Shown piece after piece: positions 22,240-34,797 of a stretch of 64,000 nt of DNA. This DNA comes from Phyto melanocephala (lineage: Eukaryota > Arthropoda > Insecta > Diptera > Rhinophoridae), in NCBI GenBank assembly GCA_941918925.1, contig OW799234.1:130800895-130864894 (forward strand). Reading direction: 5' to 3'. The position numbers and the translations under genes were made by a program. The first letter of the stretch is position 1, and every line of letters starts with the position of its first letter. Under the pieces are notes generated by a model. It had not been told where the DNA came from. It was given only the letters and a program-made list of their open reading frames with translations, and searched no databases.

Positions 22240-23300
22240 TCCGATTACGAAAGAATGACGCGTTATAATTGTGAAAACTTATGATTAAAATGTACACGCT
22301 CGCAAAATTCAAAGAAATTTCAGTCGAGAAAGTGCACTTAATGTGTCAACTAATCGAACAGTGGTTAAACAATTTCGAGAAATTGCTTCGTTTATGAAGA
22401 GTAAGACTCCTGTGATCAACGCAAGAAAGTCGCCGAAATTCCGAAAACATCAGTTTGGCATCGTTCTCAACAATTTAAAATTTCACAAAGCACTACCTTC
22501 AGGCGTACAAAATTAAATTTACACAGGAGCTTTAACTAACAGCTCATAAAAAGCGCCGGAAATTTCATCAATGGGTAATGGATCAAAGTAAAGTCAATGC
22601 CAATTTTTCGAAAAGAGTCATCTTTTCTAATAAACCTAATTTTCATTTAAATAGTTTCGTGAATACAAAAATTGTTGAATTTGGGAATCGGAAAATCCTC
22701 ATGCAATCCATTATAAACAAATGCACTCACAACAAGCAACTGTCTAGTGTGGATTTAAGTCAGGCGGCGTGATTGGGTCTTACTTTTTTGATGATGTGGT
22801 CGAAATGCGGTGACTGTGTATAGCATTCATTACAGGAACATGATAACAAAGTTCTTGTGTCCTCACCTACGGTCTACACCAGCCATCGATTTGTTTGAAC
22901 AACGAACAATTTTTTGTGCGCACATGAATTTGCCTGGTGTGGACCGCTGTTGTCAATGTTTTGTTCTTGTTCAAACAGCGTTGTCAGACCATTTGTTCGA
23001 ACAACGATGTCTAATATTAAAAGGCATTTTGAATATGAAAGAAAGAGACGACACATAAAAATACCAACAAAATACTCTTTATACGTTTTCTCCATATCAA
23101 AGAACATGAACAATTTTTTGACAGTTGCTTTGCCGACGTTTTGTTCTAGTCTAAACAAATCGATGGCTCGTCAAGACGTAGAGTCAGCTGAATGCGTGTG
23201 GTTTCAGCAAGACGATGCCACCTGTTACAACGCGCATGAAATAATCCTTTTATTACCAAGTCATGGAAAATTTTATGAAAAAGTAATGACCTGTTATTAG
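22240..23300 (+). pseudogene. DD41D-type transposase relic, split by an insertion
   Basis: Recognisable blocks in shifting frames: FSNKPNF...NSFVNT (22620-22670, matching FSDEAHF...GFVN), GGVIGSYFFDD (22762-22795), and WFQQDDATCYNA (23198-23235). The first and second catalytic positions are seen; the third is lost. Between about 22870 and 23165 a foreign segment with inverted ends interrupts the gene. Many stops and frameshifts show it is old. Confidence 0.75.
22870..23165. mobile_element. Small inverted-repeat insertion in the transposase relic
   Basis: AGCCATCGATTTGTTT at about 22881 recurs inverted at about 23148-23167. A second hairpin pairs CGGTCTACACCAG (22870) with CTGGTGTGGACCG (22934-22946). 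Motifs TTGTTYGAACAAC occur inside. A compact, self-complementary, non-coding MITE candidate. Confidence 0.55.
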
Positions 23301-24500
23301 AGCCGTGGAGCCATTTGATTGATATTTTATTTCTGAATTATTTGAAATATATTTTTTTACAATCCCATAAAAAACAGCAGACAGTGACTGTCCCTGCAGG
23401 CTGTGTCAGAGACACGGCCATTAAGTTTAACGTATAATACTAAACGTCAACTGTCAGCTGCTGTTAAAACAACATCACGCAGCATTGTTATTTTGCTTAC
23501 TTGGCAGCACTTTCATTTAACATAAAAATGTATGAATTAATTTTTCATATATTTTTAATAATTATAAATTATTAAATTATTAAATGTTAAATTCAAATTC
23601 ACATTTAACATTTTGTTTCACTTAAATACATAAGTAAATATACGAAATTTCAATATTTCATCAATCAAAACAACAGCCGAAGGTTTGTGTCCACACTGAA
23701 ACAGCAGCATAGTTTGTGTTCACGCTAAACTCAAACACTCAACCAAACACCACACATATGTTTGAGTGTATGTGTTTAAACAATTTTCATTTGAGAAATT
23801 TAAATATTAGGAAGATATCAACCAATAATCAAAAATGTATATCAAACGAAAGCTAACATCTTCATTTACCTACAAAAAAATTTTTAAAAAAAGTTATCTC
23901 GCCGTTTCCTCATAATCAATGAAATAAAGATTACAACTATAACAATCTGACATGACTCCCTATACCGTAAGGTAAGACGTATTCTACGCCAAAAAAATCA
24001 GAAATATAACAAAACATGCGTGACTATATTTAGAAACAGAAAAAGTGTATTTTTACTGAGACACTTTTTACAACCAACCTTTCCAAGCGCGTAAACTGGA
24101 TTCCTACCTGTCCTTAGCTGTATAAAATGTTCAAAAGATTCTTAATGGCTAAAATTTAATCAAAAAGATAAAGTACGCTTCTAGCTTATGCTACAAACAT
24201 ACCAGGTAGCAGGCTATTGACTACAACCTGTCAAAAATAGAATACACGTGTATAAATGAAATTTCACGACAACACCGCCATATGGCAACACTAACACGAT
24301 TGTAGCTGTGGCCAACTTAGACTCATTTATATTTTCGTAAGCTACAAACAGCTGTTCATCTTGTCAATTATTTAATCGCAGAGCAAATTCGACAGGTTGA
24401 TAACTGCGGCTTAGCCGCCGATGAAATATTTTCTTGTGCTCTTCTCGCAGCCGAGTTGTATGGCTAGTTTCGTCTAATGACAGTTACATATACCCCTTTC
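23301..24500. other. No gene recognised; several short palindromes
   Basis: It includes the GACAGTGACTGTC palindrome (23378-23390) and an inverted pair around 'tttgtgtccacac' and 'gtttgtgttcacgc' (23680-23730). No coding sequence and no clear element ends. Confidence 0.4.
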
Positions 24501-24501
24501 G

Positions 24502-25166
24502 CATTGGGCAAGTCACTTGCTCAAGTTAGTTTTTTATTTTCTTTTATTTTTCTTTGAACTTGCTTTCATGTTCAGACTCAGCAACTGACTTGCCCAAGTT
24601 TCGTTCTCTTTTACTTATTATACTCTTCACACAGTGAAAAAGGGTATATATAGGTTTGTCATTCCGTTTGAAATTTCTACAATTATCAATTATCTACACA
24701 TACATACAAACGTGGTATACTGGTTAGAGTGAGCCAAAAAATTTTTTTTATTTTATATTTTATTAAAATTTTTATTGTTTTATTTTTAATTTTTCTTTTA
24801 ATTTATTTTTTTTTAAGCACATAAGTAAACTTAATGTATAATATTACAATGGGATGTTTTTATATATGTATGTTTTGTATGTACGTATTTCATATGAGAT
24901 AAATGGTGACATAAACAATTGTTGTTGCATGACAACACGTTGTGAAGGGTATGTAAGATTCGGCATGGCCGAATATAGCACTCTTGTTTGTTTTTATTAC
25001 TCTTTTGTTTTTGGTTTCTCAACAAAAACTTGCTCGTACTTGCCGAGTACAGGCAAGTGTGTACTCAAAAATGAGCAAGTTTCTTCCTCTTAACCCGACC
25101 TTACCCCTTTTGCCTATAAACACAACACTTGCGCAAGTCACTTGCGCAAGTGACTTGCCCAGTCTG
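24502..25166 (+). mobile_element. ACTTGC-rich TIR element with a nested repeat
   Basis: The left end TTGGGCAAGTCACTTGCTCA (24504-24523) and the right end (25131-25162), which is its inverted match, bound an element whose sides are packed with CAAGT/ACTTG motifs, including a palindrome of CTTGCGCAAGT type (25130-25155). A TATACCC repeat sits inside (24618-24993). No coding sequence remains. The subterminal motif density resembles transposase-binding arrays of hAT or P-type elements, but the target duplication is not clear. Confidence 0.6.
24618..24993 (+). mobile_element. TATACCC repeat, internally deleted copy
   Basis: It starts 'tatactcttcacacagtg' and ends 'ggcatggccgaatatagc'. The middle part with GTCC repeats is missing compared with 12472-13184. 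It lies within the ACTTGC element, so it is the younger of the two. Confidence 0.75.
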
Positions 25167-27584
25167 AAAGCCGTGATACTTTACAACGTGTTTATGAAAC
25201 ACATATGTCATTCATGTTGTATATTTTAACACACAAACTGCAACCAGCAATTAAATCATAACAAAAATTATGGCAAAATCATATCAAATCAGAGTAGCTC
25301 GTTCGCAACGAAGTAAGCCATTTACTAAATAAACAACAATGCAACCAGATAGTATCGAAACATTTTAATATTTTTGAAACCTCGAGTGAAACATGAAAAA
25401 ACCCCTAAAACACGACTATACACTATGCATAAACAGGTTCAAAAGTGCATTATGTTTAACAAATTTGTTTTTCTTTCTTATAATTAAGATTCAAAGAATA
25501 TATTTTGGGTTTTTGGCCTTGAATTTAACCTTTGTATTTTATAGCTGTTTCAAATCACAAAGTAAACATTTTCCTTTAATATATTTATGTTCTGTTTTTA
25601 GAATCCAAATTAAAAATTTTACAAGCATTTTGTTATTGTAACAAAAACAAAACGCTCACTTGGATTCTAAAAATCGCACAAAAAGTACGGTACATTGACT
25701 GATAATTTTCATGATAAAAACAAAAACCTTTACAATCATAATCAATGTTTTAATTTATTGCATGATTATTAAATTTTTTATAAAAATTTTATTTTTAAGA
25801 CCTTTGATTATAAATATGGGGAAAAGGAAAACAATATGAATATCGCTGTATTTGAAATTATATTATATTAAGTTTGTCATTTCAATATACATTATATTGT
25901 TATAGATTGTTGTTATATATTTAGTATGATTTGCAGCATTACGCCCCTTGTCACAGACAAGGCCTACACGCGCGAATAAGTGGTTCACTTTTTTTCATCA
26001 CAACGTGACCCATATAATTTTGTTTCGGAGCATATACCGCTTTACCGATTTTTGGTTCCAGAACACACTAATATTATCATCCTAGAAGTTTGTATTTCGA
26101 ACCGAATAGATCACAACCATTATGGCAATGCTTATATAAACAGTTGAACAAGCGCAGCTAATAGGTCAGTAATACAACAGAGTGTGTTGTGTGTATGTTT
26201 ATCAAATTGAGTTTGATAACAATAAGTGGAATATTTTATATTAATTTTACAACTTTTTGTTGTTTATTACTTTTCTTTTTATGTTTGAGCTTTCATGGTA
26301 TAAAATCGTTTTCATGTAAAAATTATTTTATCCGATGTTTCGCTAGTATTTTCCAGCCTCTTCTGGGATATTTTTTTATTGAATCTGGCAACGATAAAAT
26401 TTTATAGTAAATAAAATAGCCACAGTATGATAACAGATGTCACACTATGCTTATTACTTACATATAGTTTTTTCATCAATTAAAACCGTACCGTATAAGT
26501 TTAATCTACTGTTTGAAACATTTATAAGGAGACTTAAACTTTTATACGGTATATTTCAAACCTTGATTTATTTAAAAGAAATAAATCAAAGCAAATATAA
26601 GGTAAGTATAATGTAATCAATATGTATGAATTTTCTGAGTTCTTAGGGAATCACAGAAAAGTTTTGCTATGCACGCGCATACAAAAAATATGATAATGAC
26701 ATAGTTACGATGGTCACGTTACATTCTCTATAATAATATTTAGCTATTGAATTTCTCAATAATCACGATAACCAGGTGTTTGTTTAGATTTCATTATTTA
26801 ATTATAATTTCTGTATTTATATTAAGATTATATGGGATAGATTCGGAGTCATATGGAGTCGTACTTTAAATTTATAATGATTGCTTGCAACCGTTATATG
26901 TTCTAACGACAATCATAGTATTTTGGGTTTTAGATTATTATCACCACAGCCATGTTTTTCTTTGCAATTATGTGAATTTGTCTGTACATCTATTGATTCA
27001 AAAAAGAGTTTGACCGATCAGTAGATATATGAAGCTGAACATGTATTTAAAAGCAAAAGTTCTGCTAGACTTTTAATTTAAAAACTTTTATTATATTTAT
27101 AAAACAAAAATTTTAAAAACATATGTACATGGAATATTTATTTTTAATAATTTTAATTAAATAAAATCTAAATTATAATTTTTCTCACTGTAACATGTAA
27201 CGCAAAATGTAATGCTTTAATAATTTTTTAAATGTTTAAACACTCATAAAACCCAAAACAATTAAGATAAATATAACATTATACGTGAACATATGCATAC
27301 ATTTAGCGATTAAAATTAACATGTGTTTAATTGTTAAAATATAATGTCAGAAAATAAAACACACTTTCAATGTTAAAAAACGTTAAATAGTTTTCTTGGC
27401 ATTTCAACTTTGACAGATAAAAACGAGTGTTGATAATTATAAGTTTAATGGTGAGTTGACATTTTAGTTACGCAACTACATACAATGACTTTATTTAATT
27501 CGAATAGTATGGAAGTTGATATACTAATGAAAGTATTACCATCATAGACAAGTTGGGTATTATGCGTTTGTTATAAAAATTATC
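25167..27584. other. No gene recognised
   Basis: Inverted pairs that can form hairpins: TTTTTAGAATCCA (25597) with TGGATTCTAAAAA (25660), and ACCGTATAAGTTTAA (26489) with a near complement at 26534-26551. The stretch 25935-26160 is less AT-rich but gives no recognisable protein in any frame. Confidence 0.4.
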
Positions 27585-27639
27585 TTGAAATATAACTTTC
27601 GGCTTATATGTAAGCCGATATGTATAAGTATTGGTGAGC

Positions 27640-27860
27640 GCATAACTTCACATTTTTTGCCGGTCGATTGGCCACCAAGATCGTGTGATATCACACCATT
27701 AGACTTTTTCCTGTGGGGATATGTAAAGTGTAAAGTTTATGCGGAAAAGCTCGCTTTGATTCAGGCCTTCCAGGAAAACATCACGCGTGTCGTTCGCGAT
27801 TTACCAGTCGAAATGCTCGAACGAGTCATCGAAAAATGGACTCAATGGATGGACCATCTG
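27640..27860 (+). pseudogene. C-terminal fragment of DD41D-type transposase
   Basis: It encodes VDWPPRSCDITPLDFFLWGY followed by a family-like C-terminal helix region (about 27660-27880), with the third catalytic aspartate in PLDFF. The frame stays open to 28067, but sequence beyond about 27890 is not transposase-like. The first two aspartates and all upstream domains are missing. Confidence 0.8.
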
Positions 27861-28067
27861 CGACATAGCAACGGCCAATATTTGATAAACATAATCTTCA
27901 AAAAGTTAATGCCAAAGAATGTTTTTTCAAATGATAATAAACATTTCCCATTAAGTTTGAATTTTTTTTTTCTTTCAAAAAATCAGGATGTTCCCTATGG
28001 AAAATGGATCACCAAATCAAAACTTTTTCATAAACGGATCCCTTTTCTACTCATTTCGGCTTACTAG

Positions 28068-28807
28068 GTATCACTTTATCAGCCGAATAAAAACTGATCA
28101 TTCACCATTTTTTTATTCAGTCAGTCAGTCAGTCCGTCCATCTGTAGTCTGTCTTTCTGTACACAAAGCTTAGTAATTCTATGATACTGTGAGATGCGCT
28201 GTGATTTGTCATATCGCTTTCCGACTGCAGTAATGTCCCAATTTAAAATTGATCTGTTTAATAAGATGAAGTGTTTTTAATAAATACTTAAAGAAGTGAT
28301 GCCTATTTTGTATTTTATAATTTTTCACAATTTTTAAAACAACTCTACACGGAATATTAAACAAAGATAAAAATATAGAGCAGAAGAGTCCACGTGACAA
28401 AACCATGTCTTAGCCATAAGAAACAAACTGGCGAGTAACCTTTACTCAAATACATTGTTGCCCATAATTTTGTATTTAACAGCTGTTTTGTATGGTTATG
28501 GCACGTCTAATTTAAGCTTAACGTTGTGTCACGAACAGTAGTGTTTACATATTTTCTTAAATAAGCCGTCTGCCTTAATAGATACAAAAAAAGAAGATAA
28601 AGTCTTCAGATTGACTTGAAAATAGCTAAAATCGCCTTACTTTTAACAACTACCTGATCAAAAATAAACTACAAAAAATAGTTTTTGGCAGCCAGCTTTA
28701 CTAACTAACAATCTGTTAAAATCAGATGACAAAACGTTGACTCTTTTTAAGGTTTGTCTGTAAGTTATTGAATGTGAAAATATATTTATTTTATTATTTA
28801 TAATCTA
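28068..28807. other. No gene; repeat fragments
   Basis: A (CAGT)n/GTCY piece at 28115-28160 looks like the tetranucleotide tract of the TATACCC family. A block at 28510-28770 resembles 59320-59640 in order of short motifs, suggesting another old dispersed repeat. Confidence 0.4.
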
Positions 28808-29285
28808 CTAGCTGTCCCGGTCTGAGTTGCTGGCCCTAAGCAAACATTAGTAGTAAGCAAACATGTGTAGTTTTTTGTTAATAATCCGAAAACTCGAATT
28901 TTTGGATGCAACATTTCGAAAGTTTTAAAATTTTGATATTGAATAATTATTTATTAACATAGGTTTTTTGTAAATATCTTCAGAACTACATAACCGATTT
29001 AAAAGTTTGATATCTCGTTTTAAAAACATGACAATAAAATAAAAAAAAGCAAACAAACTAAATATGTATGTATGTATATGTTTATGACATTGGTGATTTA
29101 ATATGAAAATTGGATTTCGCACGCCCCTCCGCCCGCAGACCAAAAATCAGACTGTCACAGTGTCACCCGCCTAAATATTCTGAATATTCCCTGAAAATTT
29201 CATTAAAATCGGCCCAGCCGTTTTGGAATCCATACGTTACATATATACACACATCCTGTTTTATATATTTAGAAGAAGAAGAAGA
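28808..29285 (-). mobile_element. Complete non-autonomous Helitron
   Basis: 478 bp; on the minus strand it starts TCTTCTTCTTCTAAATATAT and ends GACAGCTAG, inserted exactly between A (28807) and T (29286). The sub-5' block with 'ccgattttaatgaaatttt' (minus) is shared with the Helitron at 12448-14660. No Rep/helicase coding sequence. Confidence 0.85.
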
Positions 29286-29299
29286 TTGTATGCGAAAAT

Positions 29300-29346
29300 A
29301 TGTGCCCTGGACAAGTCAGTAATCTGCCGGTCAAATAAAAGGGCTT
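29300..29346 (+). repeat. Possible SINE head fragment
   Basis: 'gtgccctggacaagtcagta' resembles the start of the SINE at 18440 (GTGCCCCGGTGGACTAGTCAGTA). There is no B box and no target duplication, so it is at best a truncated relic. Confidence 0.35.
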
Positions 29347-30149
29347 GATATGCAGAATACAGTAAACTATAAAAAAGAGTAAAATTCAAGATGGGTTCCG
29401 AATTAAAATGGCAAATACCTTTTGCTGACCTCTATCAATATGTGTATTAAATGCAAGGAGTTGACCAGTAGAATGCAGTTTTTAATGTAATGCCAAAGAT
29501 TTCCTCAGAAATAATAAAGAACATTACGTAGGAATACATAGGTACCCAGGCAGGAATTATGGCGTTTCTTAATATTACCACGATCCTGTAATCACAAAAT
29601 TTTAACTCTTCCCAAAAATGCTTTAACCTAACTGCACTGAAGATAACAAAATACAACCTTATTTCCTTAATGTTGTGTTTAAAAAATACCTAAACAAATA
29701 CAACACTCCTAATGCAAACAAACGATTTTAGTATTGTAATGTTGTTTTAATGATAATACTGTGGATACAAAAATAGTGCAAAATAACATTCCTCGATTTT
29801 GAATGCCAGCAGGGGCAAGATAAATGTATAACAATTTTAAATGAAGAGGCTTCAACCACCCTCCAGACAATTCAAAACCAAAAGTCATATATTCAACAAA
29901 GACCTCCAACCAAGGATGCCAATGATCTGCACTTGGCTGCAACAGATTGCGCCCCAATATTCTATACTTTTAGTTTATTAACATCAGTTCAATGCTGTAA
30001 ATTAATATTTATAATTTTGTGACAATAATGAGTCAAAAAAAACGCCTAATTTCAATATAGTGACGACACTGAATATTTGGATAACAGCTGTGCATTAGTA
30101 TGTAGTATGTTGTATTGATGTTGGCATACCTCGATCAACAATGGGACAG
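29347..30149. other. No gene recognised
   Basis: Two minus frames (29447-29656 and 29709-29957) are open for 69 and 82 codons but have no domain features. A plus-strand frame through 29560-29960 looks weakly protein-like but is broken by at least six stops. No identification. Confidence 0.35.
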
Positions 30150-30885
30150 CGTCGCGAGAGAGTGCAAGTTTATGCAAGATTATATAAAGTGTTAAAAACA
30201 AATTTACAAGGTCATGGATAATTCAATAATTTCTTATACTGCAATTTCTAATATTTGGATCGATAGCAATAAAGATATTGATGTTTTTGTTGGTGCCATA
30301 TCAACAAATTTCAATGAAATGTCAGACTTAATTATTAAAATTATTATATATAGAATGAAAAAAAAAAATTCTTTTTTATTGGGAGGTGGGCGTAATAGTG
30401 GGCGTGTTATTGTAATTTTTGCATGAAACATCTTAAATTATATAAATTACAGTAATAATTTGAAGTTTGTACCTAAAATATTTTAGAAAATATGGCACTT
30501 TTTATGTTGAGATTGTATGGGTGGTGGGGGTAAAAGTGGGCCAAAGTCCAAAACATTATTCCGATAATGTTTGTAACAATATTACATTCAAGTATACCAA
30601 AATTTAATGTTACCCCTTAAGTATTACGGACAATACGGCATTTTACAAATTTCGATTGTATGGGAGGTGGGCGTAAAAGTGAGCGAATTTTCTTATTTTT
30701 TTTTTTAACTGGAATTGTCTTAAAAATAACCTGTGCAAAATTTCAGAACTCTGCAATGACTCCTTGTATTTAATGCCGACGTTGTCTCACTGTGCGTCGT
30801 ACTAAATTATCTTTTTCTACCTGTGTAATATACGTTTGTACATAATGGTGAAAGGTATAATCAGATTCGGCACCGCCAAAAATTT
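30150..30885 (-). mobile_element. ACGCCCAC repeat, inverted copy of 16.27-16.9 kb
   Basis: Aligned blocks include 'gggaggtgggcgtaatagtg', 'gtgggccaaagtccaaaac' and 'gtattacggacaatacggca', ending at 'gttgtctcactgtgc' (30782-30796). A TATACCC-type end with 'ttcggcaccgcc' follows at 30870. The two copies are about 14 kb apart in opposite orientation. Confidence 0.8.
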
Positions 30886-32439
30886 TTAGTTTTAAAATTT
30901 TAATTTATTTTTTAATCAAATACGTTTAATTGATTTTTTAATTTTTAAAAAAATATAACGAGTGTTATTTTTTTATTAAACAATTTCTGTTACCGCAAGT
31001 CTGTGTGTAGAGAAGAGAGAGAGAGGAAAAGGGAATTAAACTATTTCTACTGGCAGGTTTTTGTTTTTAATGCATTCAGACAAATCTTTAAGCTCAAGGT
31101 AATGATTGTCTTTTTTTTCCAAAGAGTCTTATTTTTATTGTTTATAAATGTCAAATTGTTAATTGATTTTTTTGCTGTTTTATTCATGTTTAATTCTTAA
31201 AACTTGTTTTTCAAAAATAAAAAATATTTATATATATCTTTTTTCTTTATACAAATTTATTTTATTAACATTTTATTGCTTTTCAACTCCAACAATTAAC
31301 AATTATTGATTTATGAATACTAAGTTTTACAAAAACAACAATAATTTGGCGGTAAATGAATTATAAAGACAATAAATTTAACAATAAAAACAAAATTAAT
31401 CTCAACTGTACGTTCACAAATTTACGAGGTAAAACTAACGCGGCTCTATTCTTAACTTTGCAGACAGGCAATTTATTACCCATCTAGAGAGATCAGGAAG
31501 TCTTTACTGAATGAATTTTAAATAATCGGAGACTAAGTAGCAAGTTTTTGGTATCAAATTAGAATTTCTTTAGTAAGTGTTAACAACGAGCGATTTTTTT
31601 CTTGCCGTGTGGAAAAAGTAAGAGACAGGATATGACTTAATTTCCAATGCTTTATGACGTTTTACTTACTGTGCGTAAAAGCAAAAAATTGAAATACTGC
31701 AGTAGTTACTATGAAGTAGTTAAAGAATCTGTATCAAGTTTTCTTTTACAAAAGCAAGCTAAGGTAAATAGATGCTGTATGATAAACTTTTATTTAATAT
31801 TTTTGCTCTACAATAGAGAGTAACAACATTGTAAAAAATACACTCTATAATTAATAAAACTTTAACAAATAAACCAAAAACAAAACAAACAAAAACGGTC
31901 ATAAATTTTTTTTAGGTTTTTATTTATGACTTGAGTATTTTGTACTTAAAAAGTTTCTCAGGCGTAAACGAAATAATGCAATTACGTGTGGAAAAATGTT
32001 TAGGCTCATAAATATTTTGCAATTTGTTTTTCTTCCACCAGCCAGTTATATTCCTCCTATATGAGTTCTTTGATACAACGAAATAATAATGTTTGTATAT
32101 GAAATAAACACTTGTATGCATTAAAAAACAAGTGGTAGTTTCAACAAAGTATTTTTGCCACAATGACTTGACTTTGACCGTTTCATAAATTTTTGTGGTC
32201 ACGGTGAAATTTTTGTAGTTTTTTTTCTTTTCTTTTCTTCTCCCTAAGATGCACTCAAAAGAAACATACAGAAATGACTGAAGAAAACGAAACAATAATG
32301 ACAGGATGAGATGAATAATAAAGATTATAAGAGGAAAAAGTTATAAAATTTAAATAAGTATCTGTTGTATTTCATAAAGAAATAGTTATTAACTTTTTGC
32401 GATTACTAGTAAAGGGCTTTTGAATTAAATTTTTTTTTA
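30886..32439. other. No gene recognised
   Basis: The longest frame, 123 codons on minus (31924-32295), is rich in K, F and Y codons and has no recognisable domain; I treat it as chance. Otherwise AT-rich unique sequence. Confidence 0.4.
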
Positions 32440-33420
32440 TACCCACCACCAAAAAAAATGGTGGGGGGGTATATAGATTTTGTCATTCCGTTCGTAGCAC
32501 ATCAAAATATATCCATTTTAGACCCCATAAAGCATATATTTTCTGAGTCATGGTTTAATTTAATGACGTCTGTCCGTCTGTTGAAAGCACGATAGAGCTC
32601 TAATCGAAAAGGCTAGGGGACTCAAATTTGTTCAGAATATTTTATATACACAAGGTTTGTTTGGTATTGAAAATGGGCTAAATCGGAATATTAGGAAGAG
32701 AGTTATAGCTCGTTATGCAAGATTAGTTCAATCTATACATTACAAAAAGAGTTATCGATCAAAATGTACGAAAATTTATACTGCAAAATGTATTTTTCGG
32801 TATATTTAAAATTTAAAACGTAATAAAACTGACAAATTTAGATGTGTGATCCTGAAATTTTGCAAACAATACCTTTTGGTCAAAGGCTTTGTACTAACGG
32901 AAAATAAATGTGACACACCCACTTTTACGCCGACCTCCCATATAACGTTATATCTCAAATTCATATAATTTCTCAATGATTAAAGATTTTGGAAGAGTAC
33001 AGGACTTTATATTGAAATGTCCGAGTTGAATTTATTGGCAGAAACTAATTTGACATGCCTACTATAACGCCCACTTTTCACGTAATCTACTGTTAGTGAA
33101 GTTTAAAAGCTCATAAATTTGCTACATGTATCCTTCTAGTCAATGTCATTGTTATGCCATAAAATGAAGGTGACACGCCCACTTTAATGCCTACCTCCCA
33201 TATAACGGTTTATCTTAAATTCATATAATTTCTCCATGGAAACAAATTTTGGAAGAATAAAGGACTATATTGAAATTTCTTAGTTTTAATTATAAGCAGA
33301 AACTATATTGACACGCCTACTTTACCGCCAACATTCATTGAAAGACTAAATTTACGAAAACATTTTACTAGCATATCGAAGTTATATTTACAAAGAAAGT
33401 GATACATATTTTAGTATAAG
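32440..33420 (+). mobile_element. ACGCCCACTT repeat, copy B
   Basis: It starts 'tatacccaccacc' with a G run (32460-32470), then 'gtcattccgttcgtagc' and GTCCGTCTG. Three spaced blocks of the type 'gacacgcccactttaa' + 'acctcccatataacg' follow (32910, 33060, 33170). Inside the copy the block of about 210 bp is repeated (32890-33060 against 33150-33320). It is the inverted partner of 8030-8900 and non-coding. Confidence 0.75.
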
Positions 33421-33699
33421 GAGATAATTCTATAGCGATTACTGTTAAAAACGTACATAAAATTTGTAAAAAGTTTTGGAAACTGATATTATAAACAAAA
33501 TTACAAAAATCTCGAAGTTTTAATAAATATTTGTAGTTAAAGAAAATACAGGACTTAAAATCAAAAAGTATTTTCCTAAAACTTAACAAAGGTAGATGTA
33601 AAGGGTATCTCAGTACGAATGCATTTTTAATTTTAAACAACTGTGATTTAAGATAACTGCGATTTTTTTATTGCATTATTAATAAGACGACATGTTCCA

Positions 33700-34640
33700 C
33701 ATAAGTACGAAATAAAATATTCATCAAATGGCCCACACGGCTTTGATGACACACTTGAATTCTTCGCATGAAATTGTTCTTGAGATTTTTACAGATGACG
33801 CGTTTGATCTCGAATTTGTGCTAAAGAATTGTTTCTAGTTTATTCTCATGAGCCCAAGATTTCATAAAATCCTAAAGAAAAAAATCGTATGGCATTAAAT
33901 CGCATAATCTTGGTTGCCAGTTGACACAATTAGTTCTGGAAATCGTTGCTACAATTAATAGATTTTTTTAAAGCGCTGTGCAGCAGGTAGTGGCGTCTGG
34001 CTGAAACCACATATTGTTCATATCAATGCCATTTAGTTGAGGTCACCGTAGTTATGTTCATGTTATGAAACCCTTTCACAGTCCCTGCAATTTCGGCCTC
34101 ATCTCCAAGAAAGTAAGGCTCACGTTTATAACCAGTCTCTGTGCCAGAGAGTTGCTCGTTGTGGGTACATTTATTTCTCATGGATTGCATGAGGATTTCG
34201 TGAACCTCAAATTCGAAAATGTTGTGTATTCACAAAGCCATTCAGATGGTAATGCGCTTAATCAGAGAATGGGATTTTTTTGAAATATTTTGAACAACTT
34301 GCCGGCATTTTCATCGTCTGCTTGAAGGTGGAAGTTTTTTGTCGAAATTCGCTGCGTAGTGTTCCGTAGAATTTGAAGTTGTTGAGAGCCATACCGAACG
34401 ATCGTTAACGGGTTTTCGACGACACTCTTGTCTAAATACAACATCAATATTTCCAAGAGACCCACCCACACGTTGATAGACTGTAGTATAACCGACCCAG
34501 TTTCTTTAAAATTTTTGACCACTCTACGAATGGTTCACACATTAGGTGAGAGATCTTTATCAACATAAAAATTCGTTTTCGTGCGTTTTCTTATAACTTT
34601 TAAAATTTTTGTAATACGTTATCACAATTATAACGCATTG
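33700..34640 (-). pseudogene. mariner (DD41D-like) transposase relic
   Basis: Minus-strand remnants: a helix-turn-helix-like N-terminal part around 34522-34270 (open for 86 codons), AHYHLNGFVNTQHFRI at about 34255-34205, then RNPHAIHE. At about 34010-33985 there is a degraded CGFSQT block in place of WFQQD. At 34600-34650 a sequence resembling the start of the relic at 22260 suggests the same family. Multiple stops. Confidence 0.7.
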
Positions 34641-34797
34641 TTCTTTCGCAAAGCACTTTATTATTGATGATCGTAATACACAAAAGCTGTGCTGCCAAAT
34701 TAGGAGTTGCTATTTGCACCAAAAAATTATAACACTAATATAATAAAGTTAAAGTTTTGCGAAAATGCAAAGCTTTTTTAATACACAACATGAACTG

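Noticed and set aside
24831..25229. Overlapping short frames on both strands
   Set aside because: They fall within the TATACCC repeat and the ACTTGC element and have no consistent coding signal.
29447..29957. Two minus frames and a plus frame with protein-like text
   Set aside because: The minus frames lack domains and the plus frame has at least six stops; I could not match any family.
31924..32295. 123-codon minus frame
   Set aside because: Longest non-transposon frame, but the composition is AT-driven and no family pattern is visible.
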